Assembly: GCF_002995495.1 (NCBI RefSeq) | Contig: NZ_PVZV01000015.1 | Span: forward strand, 30,488-94,487 | DNA from: Actinocorallia populi | Lineage (GTDB): Bacteria; Actinomycetota; Actinomycetes; Streptosporangiales; Streptosporangiaceae | Direction: 5' to 3' | DNA length: 64,000 nucleotides | Shown: piece after piece, positions 25,047 to 33,417 of the stretch | Layout of the letters: the number at the start of each line of letters is the position of its first letter | Numbering within the stretch: the first letter of the stretch is position 1 | Notes under the pieces: generated by a model | Database searches by the model: none | The model's input: only the letters and a program-made list of their open reading frames with translations | What the model was told of the DNA's origin: nothing | Translations under genes and position numbers: made by a program

Positions 25047-25636
25047 ACTCGACGGCGCTCGGCCGGGTGATCCGGCGCGCGGAGTCCCGTGCCCGCGAGA
25101 GGGCCGAGCCGTGCGGGATGTGCGGGATCCCGGTGGAGAAGGAGCACACCCATCTCCTGGACGAGCGCGGCGGCGCCCTGCTGTGCGTCTGCCGGGCCTG
25201 CTCCGTGCTGTTCCCCGAGGAGAACGGCCGCTACCGGCGGGTGCCCAGCCGCCGGATCCGGCTCACCGGAGTGCGTCCCGACGACCTGGGCGTCCCGGTC
25301 GGGCTGGCGTTCTTCACCCGCGACGCGCAGGGCGCCGTCACCGCGCACTACCCGAGCCCGATGGGGACCACCGGCTGGACGGTCGAACCGGCGGTCTGGG
25401 CGGCGGCGGTCGCGGCCTGCCCTCCGCTGGAGACCCTGGCCCCGGGCGTCGAAGCGCTGCTGGTCAACGCGGTCCGCGACGCCGACGAACGGTGGCTGGT
25501 GCCCGTGGACGACTGCTACCGGCTGGTGGCGATCATCCGCGGGTCCTGGAAGGGCCTGTCCGGGGGGACCCGGGTGTGGCCGGAGATCGAGGCGTTCTTC
25601 ACGCGCCTCGCGGAAGGAGAGTCATGCCGCACGTGA
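25043..25636 (+). CDS. DUF5947-family protein, hydrogenase cluster
   Basis: A 197-aa protein; the GTG start overlaps the previous stop (GTGA). It has a CGMC pair near residue 27 and a second CRAC pair near residue 51, consistent with a bound metal (zinc or an Fe-S cluster), followed by a mixed alpha/beta part with GTTGWTVEPAVWAAAVAACPP and IIRGSWKGLSGGTRVWPEIEAFF. The family name is recalled, and members sit beside NiFe-hydrogenase genes in actinomycetes. Function unknown; a rubredoxin-like electron carrier or maturation factor are the obvious options. Confidence 0.65.
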   Translation: MNSTALGRVIRRAESRARERAEPCGMCGIPVEKEHTHLLDERGGALLCVCRACSVLFPEENGRYRRVPSRRIRLTGVRPDDLGVPVGLAFFTRDAQGAVTAHYPSPMGTTGWTVEPAVWAAAVAACPPLETLAPGVEALLVNAVRDADERWLVPVDDCYRLVAIIRGSWKGLSGGTRVWPEIEAFFTRLAEGESCRT

Positions 25637-25737
25637 GGAAGTCCACGCTCCTCGTGCCCGCGGGGGCGTTCGCCGCGTTCCTGTTCTGGCAGAACCTGCC
25701 GGCGATCCGGCGCTACCTGCGCATCCGGCGGATGTGA
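25624..25737 (+). CDS. 37-aa small protein (DUF6893-like)
   Basis: A very short gene starting at ATG 25624 inside the end of the DUF5947 gene and ending 5 nt before hypC. The peptide has one hydrophobic stretch (LLVPAGAFAAFLFWQNL) and a basic tail (RRYLRIRRM), the pattern of a single-pass membrane or membrane-associated microprotein. The basic tail ending RRYLxxxxM resembles the DUF6893 small proteins of actinobacteria. It could tether the hydrogenase to the membrane, but that is inference. Confidence 0.6.
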   Translation: MPHVRKSTLLVPAGAFAAFLFWQNLPAIRRYLRIRRM

Positions 25738-25742
25738 CCGGG

Positions 25743-26015
25743 ATGTGCCTCGGTATCCCCGGAGAGATCGTGGAGCTCCTGCCCGGCCGCGGCGACCTCG
25801 CCACGGTCGAGGTCGCCGGCGTCCGGCGGCCGATCAGCGTCGGCCTGCTCGGACCGGAGGGCGTACGCCCGGGTGACTGGGTGCTGGTGCACGTCGGCTT
25901 CGCCATGTCGCGGATCGACGAGGCGGAGGCGGCGGCGACCCTGGCCCTGCTCGAAGGGCTCGGCCGGGCGTACGCCGACGAGCTCGAGGCGCTCGCCGAC
26001 TCCGACATCACCTGA
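25743..26015 (+). CDS. hypC: hydrogenase maturation chaperone HypC
   Basis: A 90-aa HypC. It begins MCLGIPGEIVEL with the essential Cys2 that carries the Fe(CN)2CO group, and has the GDWVLVHVGFAMSRID block typical of the family. It passes the iron moiety from HypD to the large subunit precursor. A second, divergent HypC-like gene is at 31186. Confidence 0.93.
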   Translation: MCLGIPGEIVELLPGRGDLATVEVAGVRRPISVGLLGPEGVRPGDWVLVHVGFAMSRIDEAEAAATLALLEGLGRAYADELEALADSDIT

Positions 26016-26043
26016 CGGGCCACAACGACGAGGAAGGACCGGC

Positions 26044-27171
26044 ATGCGGTTCGTCGACGAGTACCGGGACGGCGGCAGGGCCAGGGCGCTGGCCGCGCGG
26101 ATCGCCGCGCTGTGCGAGCCCGGCAGGCACTACAAGTTCATGGAGGTGTGCGGCGGCCACACCCACACCATCTACAGGCACGGCCTGGAGGACCTCCTCC
26201 CCAGGCAGGTGGAGCTGGTGCACGGACCCGGCTGCCCGGTGTGCGTGATCCCGATGGGCCGGATCGACGACGCCGTCGCCATCGCCCGCGAGCCCGGCGT
26301 GATCATGACGTCGTTCGGTGACCTGATGCGGGTGCCCGGCGGCGCCGGCTCGTTCCTGGACGCCAAGGCGCGGGGCGCCGACGTGCGCATGGTCTACTCG
26401 CCCCTGGACGCGCTCCGGATCGCCCGCGAGAACCCCGGCCGCCGTGTGGTGTTCATGGCGATCGGCTTCGAGACCACCGCGCCGTCCACCGCGGTGACCG
26501 TGCTGCGGGCCGCGGCCGAGGGCGTCGCCAACTTCTCGGTCTTCTGCAACCACGTCACGATCATCCCGGCGATCAAGGCGATCCTGGACTCGCCGGACCT
26601 GCGCCTGGACGGCTTCCTCGGCCCCGGCCACGTCTCCACCGTCATCGGCTGCCGCCCGTACGGGTTCATCGCCCGCGACCACGGCAGGCCGCTGGTGTGC
26701 GCGGGCTTCGAGCCGCTCGACGTGCTGCAGTCGGTGCACATGCTGCTGCGGCAGCTCGCCGAGGGCCGCTGCGAGGTGGAGAACCAGTACGCGCGGGTCG
26801 TCCCCTGGGAGGGCAACCGCAGGGCGCTGGAGGCCATCGGGCGGACCATGGAACCGCGCCCGCACTTCGAGTGGCGCGGGCTCGGCTTCATCTCCCACTC
26901 GGCGCTGCGGCTGCGCGAGGAGTACGCCGCCCACGACGCCGAGCGGATCTTCGACCTGCCGGGAGTCCGGGTCGCCGACCCCAAGGCGTGCCAGTGCGGC
27001 GAGGTGCTCAAGGGCGCCATCAAACCGTGGGAGTGCAAGGTGTTCGGCACCGCCTGCACCCCGGAGACCCCCATAGGCACGTGCATGGTCTCCTCGGAGG
27101 GCGCCTGCGCCGCCTACTACAACTACGGACGGTTCACCAGGGAACGGGTACGGGAGGCGACACGCGCATGA
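26044..27171 (+). CDS. hypD: hydrogenase maturation factor HypD
   Basis: A 375-aa HypD, the scaffold for Fe(CN)2CO assembly. Conserved motifs are FMEVCGGHTHTIYRHG (active Cys), GPGCPVCVIP, FETTAPSTA, and a C-terminal [4Fe-4S] region with CQCGEVL, C-K, C-TPETPIGTC and SEGACAAYY. AAGGACCGGC precedes the ATG. Its stop overlaps the hypE start (ATGA). Confidence 0.95.
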   Translation: MRFVDEYRDGGRARALAARIAALCEPGRHYKFMEVCGGHTHTIYRHGLEDLLPRQVELVHGPGCPVCVIPMGRIDDAVAIAREPGVIMTSFGDLMRVPGGAGSFLDAKARGADVRMVYSPLDALRIARENPGRRVVFMAIGFETTAPSTAVTVLRAAAEGVANFSVFCNHVTIIPAIKAILDSPDLRLDGFLGPGHVSTVIGCRPYGFIARDHGRPLVCAGFEPLDVLQSVHMLLRQLAEGRCEVENQYARVVPWEGNRRALEAIGRTMEPRPHFEWRGLGFISHSALRLREEYAAHDAERIFDLPGVRVADPKACQCGEVLKGAIKPWECKVFGTACTPETPIGTCMVSSEGACAAYYNYGRFTRERVREATRA

Positions 27172-28241
27172 CGACCGAACAGCAGGTGCTCGACCGCATC
27201 GAACGCGCACGGCGGCGCGCCCCCAGAGTGCGCGAGGAGCACATCACGCTCGCGCACGGAGCGGGGGGCAAGGCCACCCAGACCCTCGTCGAGGACGTCT
27301 TCGTCGGCGCGTTCGGCAACCCGGCCCTCGAACCGCTGGACGACGGCGCCGTCCTGGAGCTGGGAACGTCCCGGATGGTCATGACCACCGACTCCTACGT
27401 CGTCTCCCCGGTGTTCTTCCCCGGCGGAGACATCGGAGACCTCGCCGTCAACGGCACGGTCAACGACCTGGCCGTCTCCGGGGCCCGCCCGCTGTACCTG
27501 TCCGCCGGCTTCATCCTGGAGGAGGGCTTCCCGGTGGAGGACCTGCGGCGCGTCACGGCGTCCATGTCCGCCGCCGCCCTGCGCGCCGGCGTCGCGATCG
27601 TCACCGGCGACACCAAGGTCGTCCAGCGGGGCAAGGGCGACGGCTGCTACGTCACCACCACGGGCGTCGGCGTCCTGGACCGCCCCGCCGTACTCGGCGC
27701 CGCCCACGTTCGCCCCGGCGACGCGATCCTCGTCTCCGGCCCCGTCGGCGATCACGGCGTGACCGTCATGCTGGCCAGAGGCGAGCTGGACCTGGCCGCC
27801 GACCTCGTCTCCGACACCGCGCCCCTGCACACCCTGGCCGCGGCCCTCCTGGACGCCCTCCCCGGTGAGGTGCGCATGCTGCGCGACGCGACCCGGGGCG
27901 GCACGGCGACCGTCCTCAACGAGGTCGCTCGGGGCGCCGGAGTCGCGATGATCGTGCACGAGTCCGCCGTGCCGGTCCGCCCCGCGGTCACCGGGGCCTG
28001 CGAACTCCTGGGCATCGACCCTCTCTATGTGGCGTGCGAAGGCCGTTTCGTCGCCTTCGTGGCGGGGGACCGCGCCGAAACCGCCCTCGCCGCACTCCGC
28101 TCCCACCCCCAAGGCCAGGAAGCCGCCCTGATCGGCCGGGTGGAGGCCGCGCCCTCCGGGCTCGTCCTCCTCAAGACCGCCTTCGGCGGCACCCGCATCA
28201 TCGACCTACTCGTCGGCGATCCGCTGCCCCGCATCTGCTGA
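27168..28241 (+). CDS. hypE: hydrogenase maturation factor HypE (carbamoyl dehydratase)
   Basis: A 357-aa PurM/AIR-synthase-like enzyme that dehydrates the thiocarbamate on its C-terminal cysteine to thiocyanate for the cyanide ligands. Motifs: LAHGAGGKATQTLVEDVF, DDGAVLELGTSRMVMTTDSYVVSPVFFPGGDIG (key parts DDGAV and MTTDSYVVSP), TGDTKVV, and the terminal PRIC with the catalytic Cys as the last residue. It converges on hypF and overlaps its 3' end by 36 nt. Confidence 0.95.
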   Translation: MTTEQQVLDRIERARRRAPRVREEHITLAHGAGGKATQTLVEDVFVGAFGNPALEPLDDGAVLELGTSRMVMTTDSYVVSPVFFPGGDIGDLAVNGTVNDLAVSGARPLYLSAGFILEEGFPVEDLRRVTASMSAAALRAGVAIVTGDTKVVQRGKGDGCYVTTTGVGVLDRPAVLGAAHVRPGDAILVSGPVGDHGVTVMLARGELDLAADLVSDTAPLHTLAAALLDALPGEVRMLRDATRGGTATVLNEVARGAGVAMIVHESAVPVRPAVTGACELLGIDPLYVACEGRFVAFVAGDRAETALAALRSHPQGQEAALIGRVEAAPSGLVLLKTAFGGTRIIDLLVGDPLPRIC

Positions 28242-30518
28242 CCGGTCGCGGGCCGCGGCCACCACGGCCTGGCCGAAGGAGATGCCGCCGTCGTTGGGCG
28301 GGGTCCGGGTGTGGGTGAGGACGCGGAAACCGGTCTCCTCCAGGCCGGTCACGACCAGTGTGAGCAGGGTGAGGTTCTGGAAGACGCCGCCGGACAGAGC
28401 GGCCGTCGTCAGGCCCGTGCGGTCGCGCAGGACGCCCGCGGCCCGGACGACGGCGGCGGCGAGGCCGTTGTGGAAACGGGCGGAGACCGTTGCGGCGGAG
28501 ACGCCCGCGCGCACGTCCTCGGCGGCGCAGCGCACCAGGTCCGCGCAGGAGATGACCAGAGGGTCGCCGTCCCGCACCGCCGCCGGATAGGCGGCGCGTT
28601 CGTGCGGGTCGGCGTGCCGTTCCAGTTCGATGGCGGCCTGGCCTTCGTAGAACACCTCGTCCCGGATGCCGGCGATGGCGGCCACGGCGTCGAAGAGGCG
28701 GCCCGCGCTGGAGGTGAGCGGGGCGTTCGGACCGGTGCGGGCCAGGGCGGTCACCGCCTCCCAGCGGTCGGCGTGGCGCCGGGAGAGGGCGAGCTCCGGG
28801 GGGTCGCCGGCGTAGGCGGCCTGGAGGTGGGCGGCGGCCATGCGCCAGGGCCGGCGGATCGCGGCCGTGCCGCCCGGCATCGGAACGGGCTCCAGGTGGC
28901 CCGCCCGCCGGTAGGAGGCCAGGTCGGCGACGAGCAGCTCACCGCCCCACAGGGTGCCGTCGGGGCCGTGGCCCAGCCCGTCGAAGGCGACACCGATCAC
29001 GGGGCCGTCGGCTCCGTTGTCGGCCAGGCAGGCGGCGAGGTGGGCGTGGTGGTGCTGGACGCCGGTGAGCGCCAGGCCCTCGGCGTCGGCCAGGTCCAGC
29101 GCGTACTTCGTGGACGGGTACTCCGGGTGGAGGTCGTGGGCGACGACCTCGGGATCGATGCCGAACAGGCGGCGGAAATGGACGATTCCCTCGGTGAACG
29201 CGCGCAGCGTCCCGTAGCTCTCCAGGTCGCCGATGTGCTGGGACGGGAACGCCCGCACGCCCTTCGCCAGGCAGAAGGTGTTCTTCAGCCCGGCGCCGCA
29301 GGCCAGGACGGGACGGGGGAAGGGGCGGTGCACCGCCAGCGGGGCCGGGACGTAACCGCGCGAACGGCGCAGCGGCAGCTCCCGGCCGCGGAAGGCGCGG
29401 ACCACCGAGTCATCGACGCGCACGTGGACGGGGCGGTCGTGCGTCAGGAATCCGTCGGCCAGCCCCGAGAGGAGTTCCAGCGCCTCGTCGTCCCGGTGGA
29501 CGATCGGCTCGTCCGCGAGGTTGCCGCTGGTCAGGACGAACGCCTCGCCGAGCCGTACGGCCAGCAGGTGGTGCTGGGGCGTGTACGGCAGCATCACGCC
29601 CAGCTCCCCGGTGCCGGGCGCGACAGCCTCGGCCACCGGGGCGGCGGCACGGCGCGGCGCGAGCACGATGGGGCGGCGGGGACCGGTGAGCAGGCGGACG
29701 GCCGTCTCGTCGAGGACGGCCAGGGTGTGGGCGACGGCGAGGTCGGGCGCCATCACGGCGAACGGCTTGGCCTCCCGGCGCTTGCGGGCGCGCAGCAGGC
29801 GGACGGCGTCCTCGTGCGCGGCGAGCACGGCCAGGTGATGGCCGCCGAGCCCCTTGACCGCCAGGATCCTGCCGTTCCGCAACCACGCGGCGGCGTTCGC
29901 GACCGGGTCCCCCGGCACGGGCGCGCCGTCCGCGTCCAGCAGCCGCAGCGAAGGCCCGCAGCCGGGGCAGCACACGGGCTGGGCGTGGAAGCGCCGGTCC
30001 GCCGGATCGCGGTATTCCCGCTCGCAACCGGCGCACAACGCGAAGCCGCTCATCGTGGTGTTGTGCCGGTCGTAGGGCACATCGGTCGTGATGGTGAACC
30101 GGGGCCCGCAATGGGTGCAGTTGGTGAAGGGATAACCGAACCGTCTGTCATCGGGATCGGTGAGGTCTCCCAGGCAATCGGCACAGGGCGCCATGTCGGG
30201 GGAGACCAGCGTCGAACGCCCCGGTAGCGGGATGCTGGGCACGATCTGGAACCCGGTCTCCCCGGCGGGCTCGGCCGGGCACGTGGTGACCCGCTCGACG
30301 AGGGCCAGGGGCGGCGCCCGCAGCTCCAGGTCGGCGACGAAGGCGTCCAGCGCGCACGCCTCCCCCTCGGCCTCGGCGAAGACGCCGTCGCCGTCGTTGC
30401 CGACGAAACCCGCCAGCCCGTAGCGTCCGGCCAGCTCGTGGACGAACGGCCGGAACCCCACACCCTGGACGATGCCCTCGACCCGGATCCTGATCCTGGA
30501 CCGGGGCGGCGCGTCCAT
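28206..30518 (-). CDS. hypF: carbamoyltransferase HypF
   Basis: A 770-aa HypF that forms carbamoyl-AMP from carbamoyl phosphate and passes it to HypE. Domains in order: acylphosphatase (VQGVGFRPFV, residues 15-24, conserved Arg), double zinc finger (CADC, CTHC, CAGC, CCPGC), YrdC-like (residues about 190-370), and Kae1-like with HHHAHLAACLADNG. The start at 30518 overlaps the SIS gene stop (TGATG), correcting a much longer open frame that ran through the SIS gene. It is the last gene of the minus-strand accessory operon and converges on hypE. Confidence 0.94.
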   Translation of the reverse strand: MDAPPRSRIRIRVEGIVQGVGFRPFVHELAGRYGLAGFVGNDGDGVFAEAEGEACALDAFVADLELRAPPLALVERVTTCPAEPAGETGFQIVPSIPLPGRSTLVSPDMAPCADCLGDLTDPDDRRFGYPFTNCTHCGPRFTITTDVPYDRHNTTMSGFALCAGCEREYRDPADRRFHAQPVCCPGCGPSLRLLDADGAPVPGDPVANAAAWLRNGRILAVKGLGGHHLAVLAAHEDAVRLLRARKRREAKPFAVMAPDLAVAHTLAVLDETAVRLLTGPRRPIVLAPRRAAAPVAEAVAPGTGELGVMLPYTPQHHLLAVRLGEAFVLTSGNLADEPIVHRDDEALELLSGLADGFLTHDRPVHVRVDDSVVRAFRGRELPLRRSRGYVPAPLAVHRPFPRPVLACGAGLKNTFCLAKGVRAFPSQHIGDLESYGTLRAFTEGIVHFRRLFGIDPEVVAHDLHPEYPSTKYALDLADAEGLALTGVQHHHAHLAACLADNGADGPVIGVAFDGLGHGPDGTLWGGELLVADLASYRRAGHLEPVPMPGGTAAIRRPWRMAAAHLQAAYAGDPPELALSRRHADRWEAVTALARTGPNAPLTSSAGRLFDAVAAIAGIRDEVFYEGQAAIELERHADPHERAAYPAAVRDGDPLVISCADLVRCAAEDVRAGVSAATVSARFHNGLAAAVVRAAGVLRDRTGLTTAALSGGVFQNLTLLTLVVTGLEETGFRVLTHTRTPPNDGGISFGQAVVAAARDRSADAGQRIADE

Positions 30519-31189
30519 CACCGGGGGTCCCGCAGGTCGGCCATGACGAGCTCCCCCAGCACGTGGTACAGGGTCGTCTGCGCCTCCTGGATGCGGTGCA
30601 CGGAGGCGGACGGGACGACGAAGAGGTGGTCGACGGCGCCGGATCCGGCCATCGGGCCGCCGTCGTATCCGGCGAACCCGACCGTCACCATGCCGAGGCC
30701 CGCGGCCTCCTCCAGGCCGCGGAGCAGGTTGGCCGAGCCGCCGCTGGTGGAGAACCCGGCGGCCACATCCCCGCGCCGCCCCAGCGCGGCGATCTGCCGT
30801 GAGAAGACCACCTCGAACCCCACGTCGTTGGCCAGCGCCGTGACGGACGCCGTGTCCTGGGGCAGGCAGAAGGCCGGCAGCGGCCGGTCCGGCGGGGGAG
30901 GGGCGGCCAGCAGGGTCGTGAAGGCCTGGGCGTCGGTGGCGCTGCCGCCGTTGCCGAACGCCAGCAGCCGACCTCCGGAGGCGAAGGACTCCGCGACGGC
31001 CTGCGCGCACCGACTGAGGGCGGCGGCGAAACGGGCGGTCAGGGAGGCGCGCAATACGGCGATCTCGGCGAACTTCTCGGCCGTGGAACTCTCCGCGTCG
31101 GCCAGCAGGGCGTCGAGATCGTCCCGTGCGGGGTACAGGAACGGGTACAGCGCCTCCAGGCCGAGGCCGGACTCCCCGCCCGTGGTCAT
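30518..31189 (-). CDS. SIS-domain protein (GmhA-like), hydrogenase accessory
   Basis: A 223-aa protein with a sugar isomerase (SIS) fold, similar to phosphoheptose isomerase GmhA: LLAFGNGGSATDAQAFTTLL (substrate-phosphate loop GNGGSATDAQ) and GFSTSGGSANLLRGLEEA. The Glu/His active-site residues needed for sedoheptulose-7-phosphate isomerisation are only partly recognisable. It is coupled to hypF (1-nt overlap) and to the HypC variant upstream. As no other heptose gene is visible, it more likely serves hydrogenase maturation or regulation than sugar metabolism (inference). Confidence 0.78.
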   Translation of the reverse strand: MTTGGESGLGLEALYPFLYPARDDLDALLADAESSTAEKFAEIAVLRASLTARFAAALSRCAQAVAESFASGGRLLAFGNGGSATDAQAFTTLLAAPPPPDRPLPAFCLPQDTASVTALANDVGFEVVFSRQIAALGRRGDVAAGFSTSGGSANLLRGLEEAAGLGMVTVGFAGYDGGPMAGSGAVDHLFVVPSASVHRIQEAQTTLYHVLGELVMADLRDPR

Positions 31190-31407
31190 GACGGCTCCTC
31201 CACCCGTGCGATGGCCTCCTTGGCGTGCACCAGCACGAGGTCGCCGGGTTCGGCGTCGACCAGAGCCACGCTGATCTCAGCCGGTCCGTCCGCGGTGTCG
31301 ACGAGCGCGAGCCCTCCGGGAAGCACCTCGCGCACCCGCATCGCGACGGCGGCGTCAGAGCAGGTGACGCAGACGTCGTCGGGGCAGTGCGGTTCCGTTC
31401 CCGTCAT
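31186..31407 (-). CDS. HypC-like protein with an extended, Cys-rich N terminus
   Basis: A 73-aa HypC/HupF-family protein. Instead of starting MCLG, it begins MTGTEPHCPDDVCVTCSDAAVAM, so the conserved N-terminal Cys is at position 16 (or 13) preceded by a Cys8/Cys13/Cys16 cluster. The C-terminal part keeps the family's GDLVLVHAKEAIARVEE. It overlaps both neighbouring SIS genes by 4 nt. It may be a dedicated chaperone for a later step of maturation, or a metal-binding adaptor for the SIS proteins. The classical HypC is at 25743. Confidence 0.75.
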   Translation of the reverse strand: MTGTEPHCPDDVCVTCSDAAVAMRVREVLPGGLALVDTADGPAEISVALVDAEPGDLVLVHAKEAIARVEEPS

Positions 31408-31955
31408 GCGGGCACCTCTTGTTCCAGCGGTCCAGGGTGTTCGAGGAAGACGTGAACCAGCTCCCAGAGCACGTGGTAAACGGTCACGTGGGTCTCCCGC
31501 ACGATGCGGGGGTCGTCGGAGGCGACGGCGAGCACATGGTCCGCGACCGGCTCGGGCCGTTCACGGCCGGTCAGCGCGACGGTGAGCGCACCGCGCTCTC
31601 GCGCCGCGGCCAGAGCACGCGGCAGGCTCGTGCTCTCTTCACCGGAGGAGAGCCCGAGGACGATGTCGTGCGGTCCCGCCAAGGACGCCAGACGGGCCGC
31701 GTACACCTCGGCCAGACCGTCCCCGGTGACGGCTCCACTCAGCGCCCCGGCGTCGCAGCTCAGCGAGAGGGCGGGCAGCGCGGGCTTGCCGACGATCACC
31801 GGATGCACGAACTCGACCGCGAGGTGCGCGGCGTCAGCGGCCGCCACGCCGTCGCCGAAGGTGAAGAGGGTGCCGCCGCGGCGAAACCGCACGGCCATGG
31901 AGTGGCAGGCACGGACGACCCGGTTCGCCTCCGGATGCGGGGTGTCGCCCTTCAC
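31404..31955 (-). CDS. SIS-domain protein, second copy, hydrogenase accessory
   Basis: A 183-aa SIS protein, shorter than the one at 30518, with FRRGGTLFTFGDGVAAADAAHLAVEF (loop FGDGVAAADA, weaker than GNGGSATDA) and LGLSSGEESTSLPRALAAARERGAL. The serine-rich phosphate loops are changed, so catalysis is doubtful. The GTG at 31955 overlaps the PadR stop (GTGA) and was chosen for coupling; the in-frame ATG 50 nt further in is an alternative. Together with its neighbour it could form a hetero-oligomer, as SIS proteins usually are dimers or tetramers. Confidence 0.72.
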   Translation of the reverse strand: MKGDTPHPEANRVVRACHSMAVRFRRGGTLFTFGDGVAAADAAHLAVEFVHPVIVGKPALPALSLSCDAGALSGAVTGDGLAEVYAARLASLAGPHDIVLGLSSGEESTSLPRALAAARERGALTVALTGRERPEPVADHVLAVASDDPRIVRETHVTVYHVLWELVHVFLEHPGPLEQEVPA

Positions 31956-32314
31956 CGGGCACCGCGCATGAGCTCTCCGGTCCGGGAGACCTCGGTCCAG
32001 CGCGCGACGCAGGAGTCGAGCATCCGGGAGAAGGCGGCCAGCCGCGGAACCCACCCCTCCAGGTCTCCCCGGCCCTCGGGCGTGAGCTCGTAGCGGCGCC
32101 GCGCGGGTCCGGCCCCCGACGGCTCCCAGGCCGACCTGAGCAGGCGCGCCCGCTCCAGGTCCCGCAGCACCCGGTAGGCGTGGCCCGGTTCCACTCCCGG
32201 CACCCCCAGCTCGCCCAGCCGCTCGATCAGCTCGTAACCGTGCCCGGGCCGCTCGTAGAGCAGCAGGAGGAGAAAAGGACGCAGCAGGCTCCGGATCTCG
32301 TTGCCTTCGACCAC
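31952..32314 (-). CDS. PadR-type winged-helix regulator of the hydrogenase accessory operon
   Basis: A 120-aa protein with a PadR-like winged helix (LLRPFLLLLLYERPGHGYELIERLGELGV, AYRVLRDLERARLLRSAW, RRRYELTPEG) and a short helix. It is the first gene of the operon with the SIS proteins, variant HypC and hypF. I chose GTG 32314 because GGGAGGGGAC precedes it; GTG 32338 is another option. An inverted repeat GTTTCC/GGAAAAC (32361-32380) upstream could be its operator. Confidence 0.75.
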   Translation of the reverse strand: MVEGNEIRSLLRPFLLLLLYERPGHGYELIERLGELGVPGVEPGHAYRVLRDLERARLLRSAWEPSGAGPARRRYELTPEGRGDLEGWVPRLAAFSRMLDSCVARWTEVSRTGELMRGAR

Positions 32315-32360
32315 GTCCCCTCCCGGCTCGGTGAGCACTCTCCGTGACTGTCTCCTACCT

Positions 32361-32380
32361 GTTTCCGGAAAGGGGAAAAC
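32361..32380. promoter_or_regulatory. imperfect inverted repeat upstream of the accessory operon
   Basis: GTTTCC and GGAAAAC with a 7-base spacer lie about 45 bp upstream of the PadR-type gene. It is a possible autoregulatory operator. The rest of the gap up to 32497 holds no gene. Confidence 0.35.
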
Positions 32381-32497
32381 ACGAAGATCGCGGGGACCGT
32401 GGACTCCGGGAGAAGGGACCATCGGCCCTAAGCCCGGCATACGACTCGGATCGATCATCGAGTCATGCGATCGCTCCCCCTCCAGACCCGAACGGGC

Positions 32498-33325
32498 CTA
32501 ACCGGTGATCACCGCGATGATCCGGGCGCCCGGCGGGAACTCGCCCAGGCGCACCAGGGTGAAGAGGCCGCAGAGCATCTTCCCCGTGTAGACCGGATCG
32601 AGCCGGACTCCGTGGCGCTCGGCGAAGTCCGCCACGAAGGCGTCGAGTTCGGCCGTGCGGCGGGCGTAACCGCCGAAATGGAACTCCGTCCGGATCGACC
32701 AGGCGGAGTTCTCGCGTCCGTGCTCCCGCTGCAGGCGGACCACCTCGTCCCGCAGGAACCCGCTTCCCTTGAGCACCGAGAAGCCCAGCGCCCGCGCCCC
32801 CTCGCGCAGGCCCAGCGCCAGGCCCGCCAGCGTGCCGCCGGTGCCCACGGGGCAGCACAGGACGTCGTAGGGCTCGGTGATCTCCGCCGCGAGCTCGGCG
32901 CAGCCCCGGACGGCCAGGGCGTTGGAGCCGCCCTCCGGCAGGACGTAGAAGCGTCCGGGAGGAACCGGCTTGTCGCGGTAGGCGGTGCGCGAGACGTACT
33001 CCAGCCGCATGCCCCGCGACACCGCGAACGACAGGACGGGGTTGAGCGGCAGGTGCTCCTCGCCCCGGATGACCCCGACCGTGCGGAACCCGAAGCGGTG
33101 GCCGGCGGCGGCCGTCGCCCGGATGTGGTTGGAGTAGGCGCCGCCGAACGTCAGCAGGGTGTCGTGCCCCTGCTCGACGGCGGCCTCGAGGTTGTACTTG
33201 AGCTTGCGCCACTTGTTGCCCGGCAGCTCCGGGTGGATGAGGTCGTCCCGTTTGAGGAACAGCCGCACGTCCCCGAGCCGCTCGTCGGCGATCTCGACCA
33301 GGGGAGAGGGCAGGAGGAGCTCCAC
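32498..33325 (-). CDS. 1-aminocyclopropane-1-carboxylate deaminase / D-cysteine desulfhydrase family protein
   Basis: A 275-aa PLP enzyme. The Lys-containing GNKWRKLKYN (about residue 36), FGGAYSNHIRAT (Ser-Asn that holds the carboxylate), and the PVGTGGTLAGLALG phosphate-binding loop match the D-cysteine desulfhydrase/ACC deaminase fold. It degrades D-cysteine or related amino acids to pyruvate, ammonia and sulphide. Start: a TTG at 33379 is possible, but the GTG at 33325 is preceded at 7 nt by a TACGCT -10-like hexamer, fits the family's short N terminus and suggests a leaderless mRNA. Divergent from narK. Confidence 0.8.
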   Translation of the reverse strand: MELLLPSPLVEIADERLGDVRLFLKRDDLIHPELPGNKWRKLKYNLEAAVEQGHDTLLTFGGAYSNHIRATAAAGHRFGFRTVGVIRGEEHLPLNPVLSFAVSRGMRLEYVSRTAYRDKPVPPGRFYVLPEGGSNALAVRGCAELAAEITEPYDVLCCPVGTGGTLAGLALGLREGARALGFSVLKGSGFLRDEVVRLQREHGRENSAWSIRTEFHFGGYARRTAELDAFVADFAERHGVRLDPVYTGKMLCGLFTLVRLGEFPPGARIIAVITG

Positions 33326-33417
33326 CCGCCCCAGCGTAGCCGCAGCCGCGGTTTTCCCCGCCCGGTGGCCGGGGATCAAGATCTACACCAGGGGGGCCGT
33401 CGGATGGGCGTGGTGCT

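Noticed and set aside
22622..25348. 908-aa open frame antisense to the hydrogenase genes
   Set aside because: Shadow of the large subunit and neighbours; no motif of its own.
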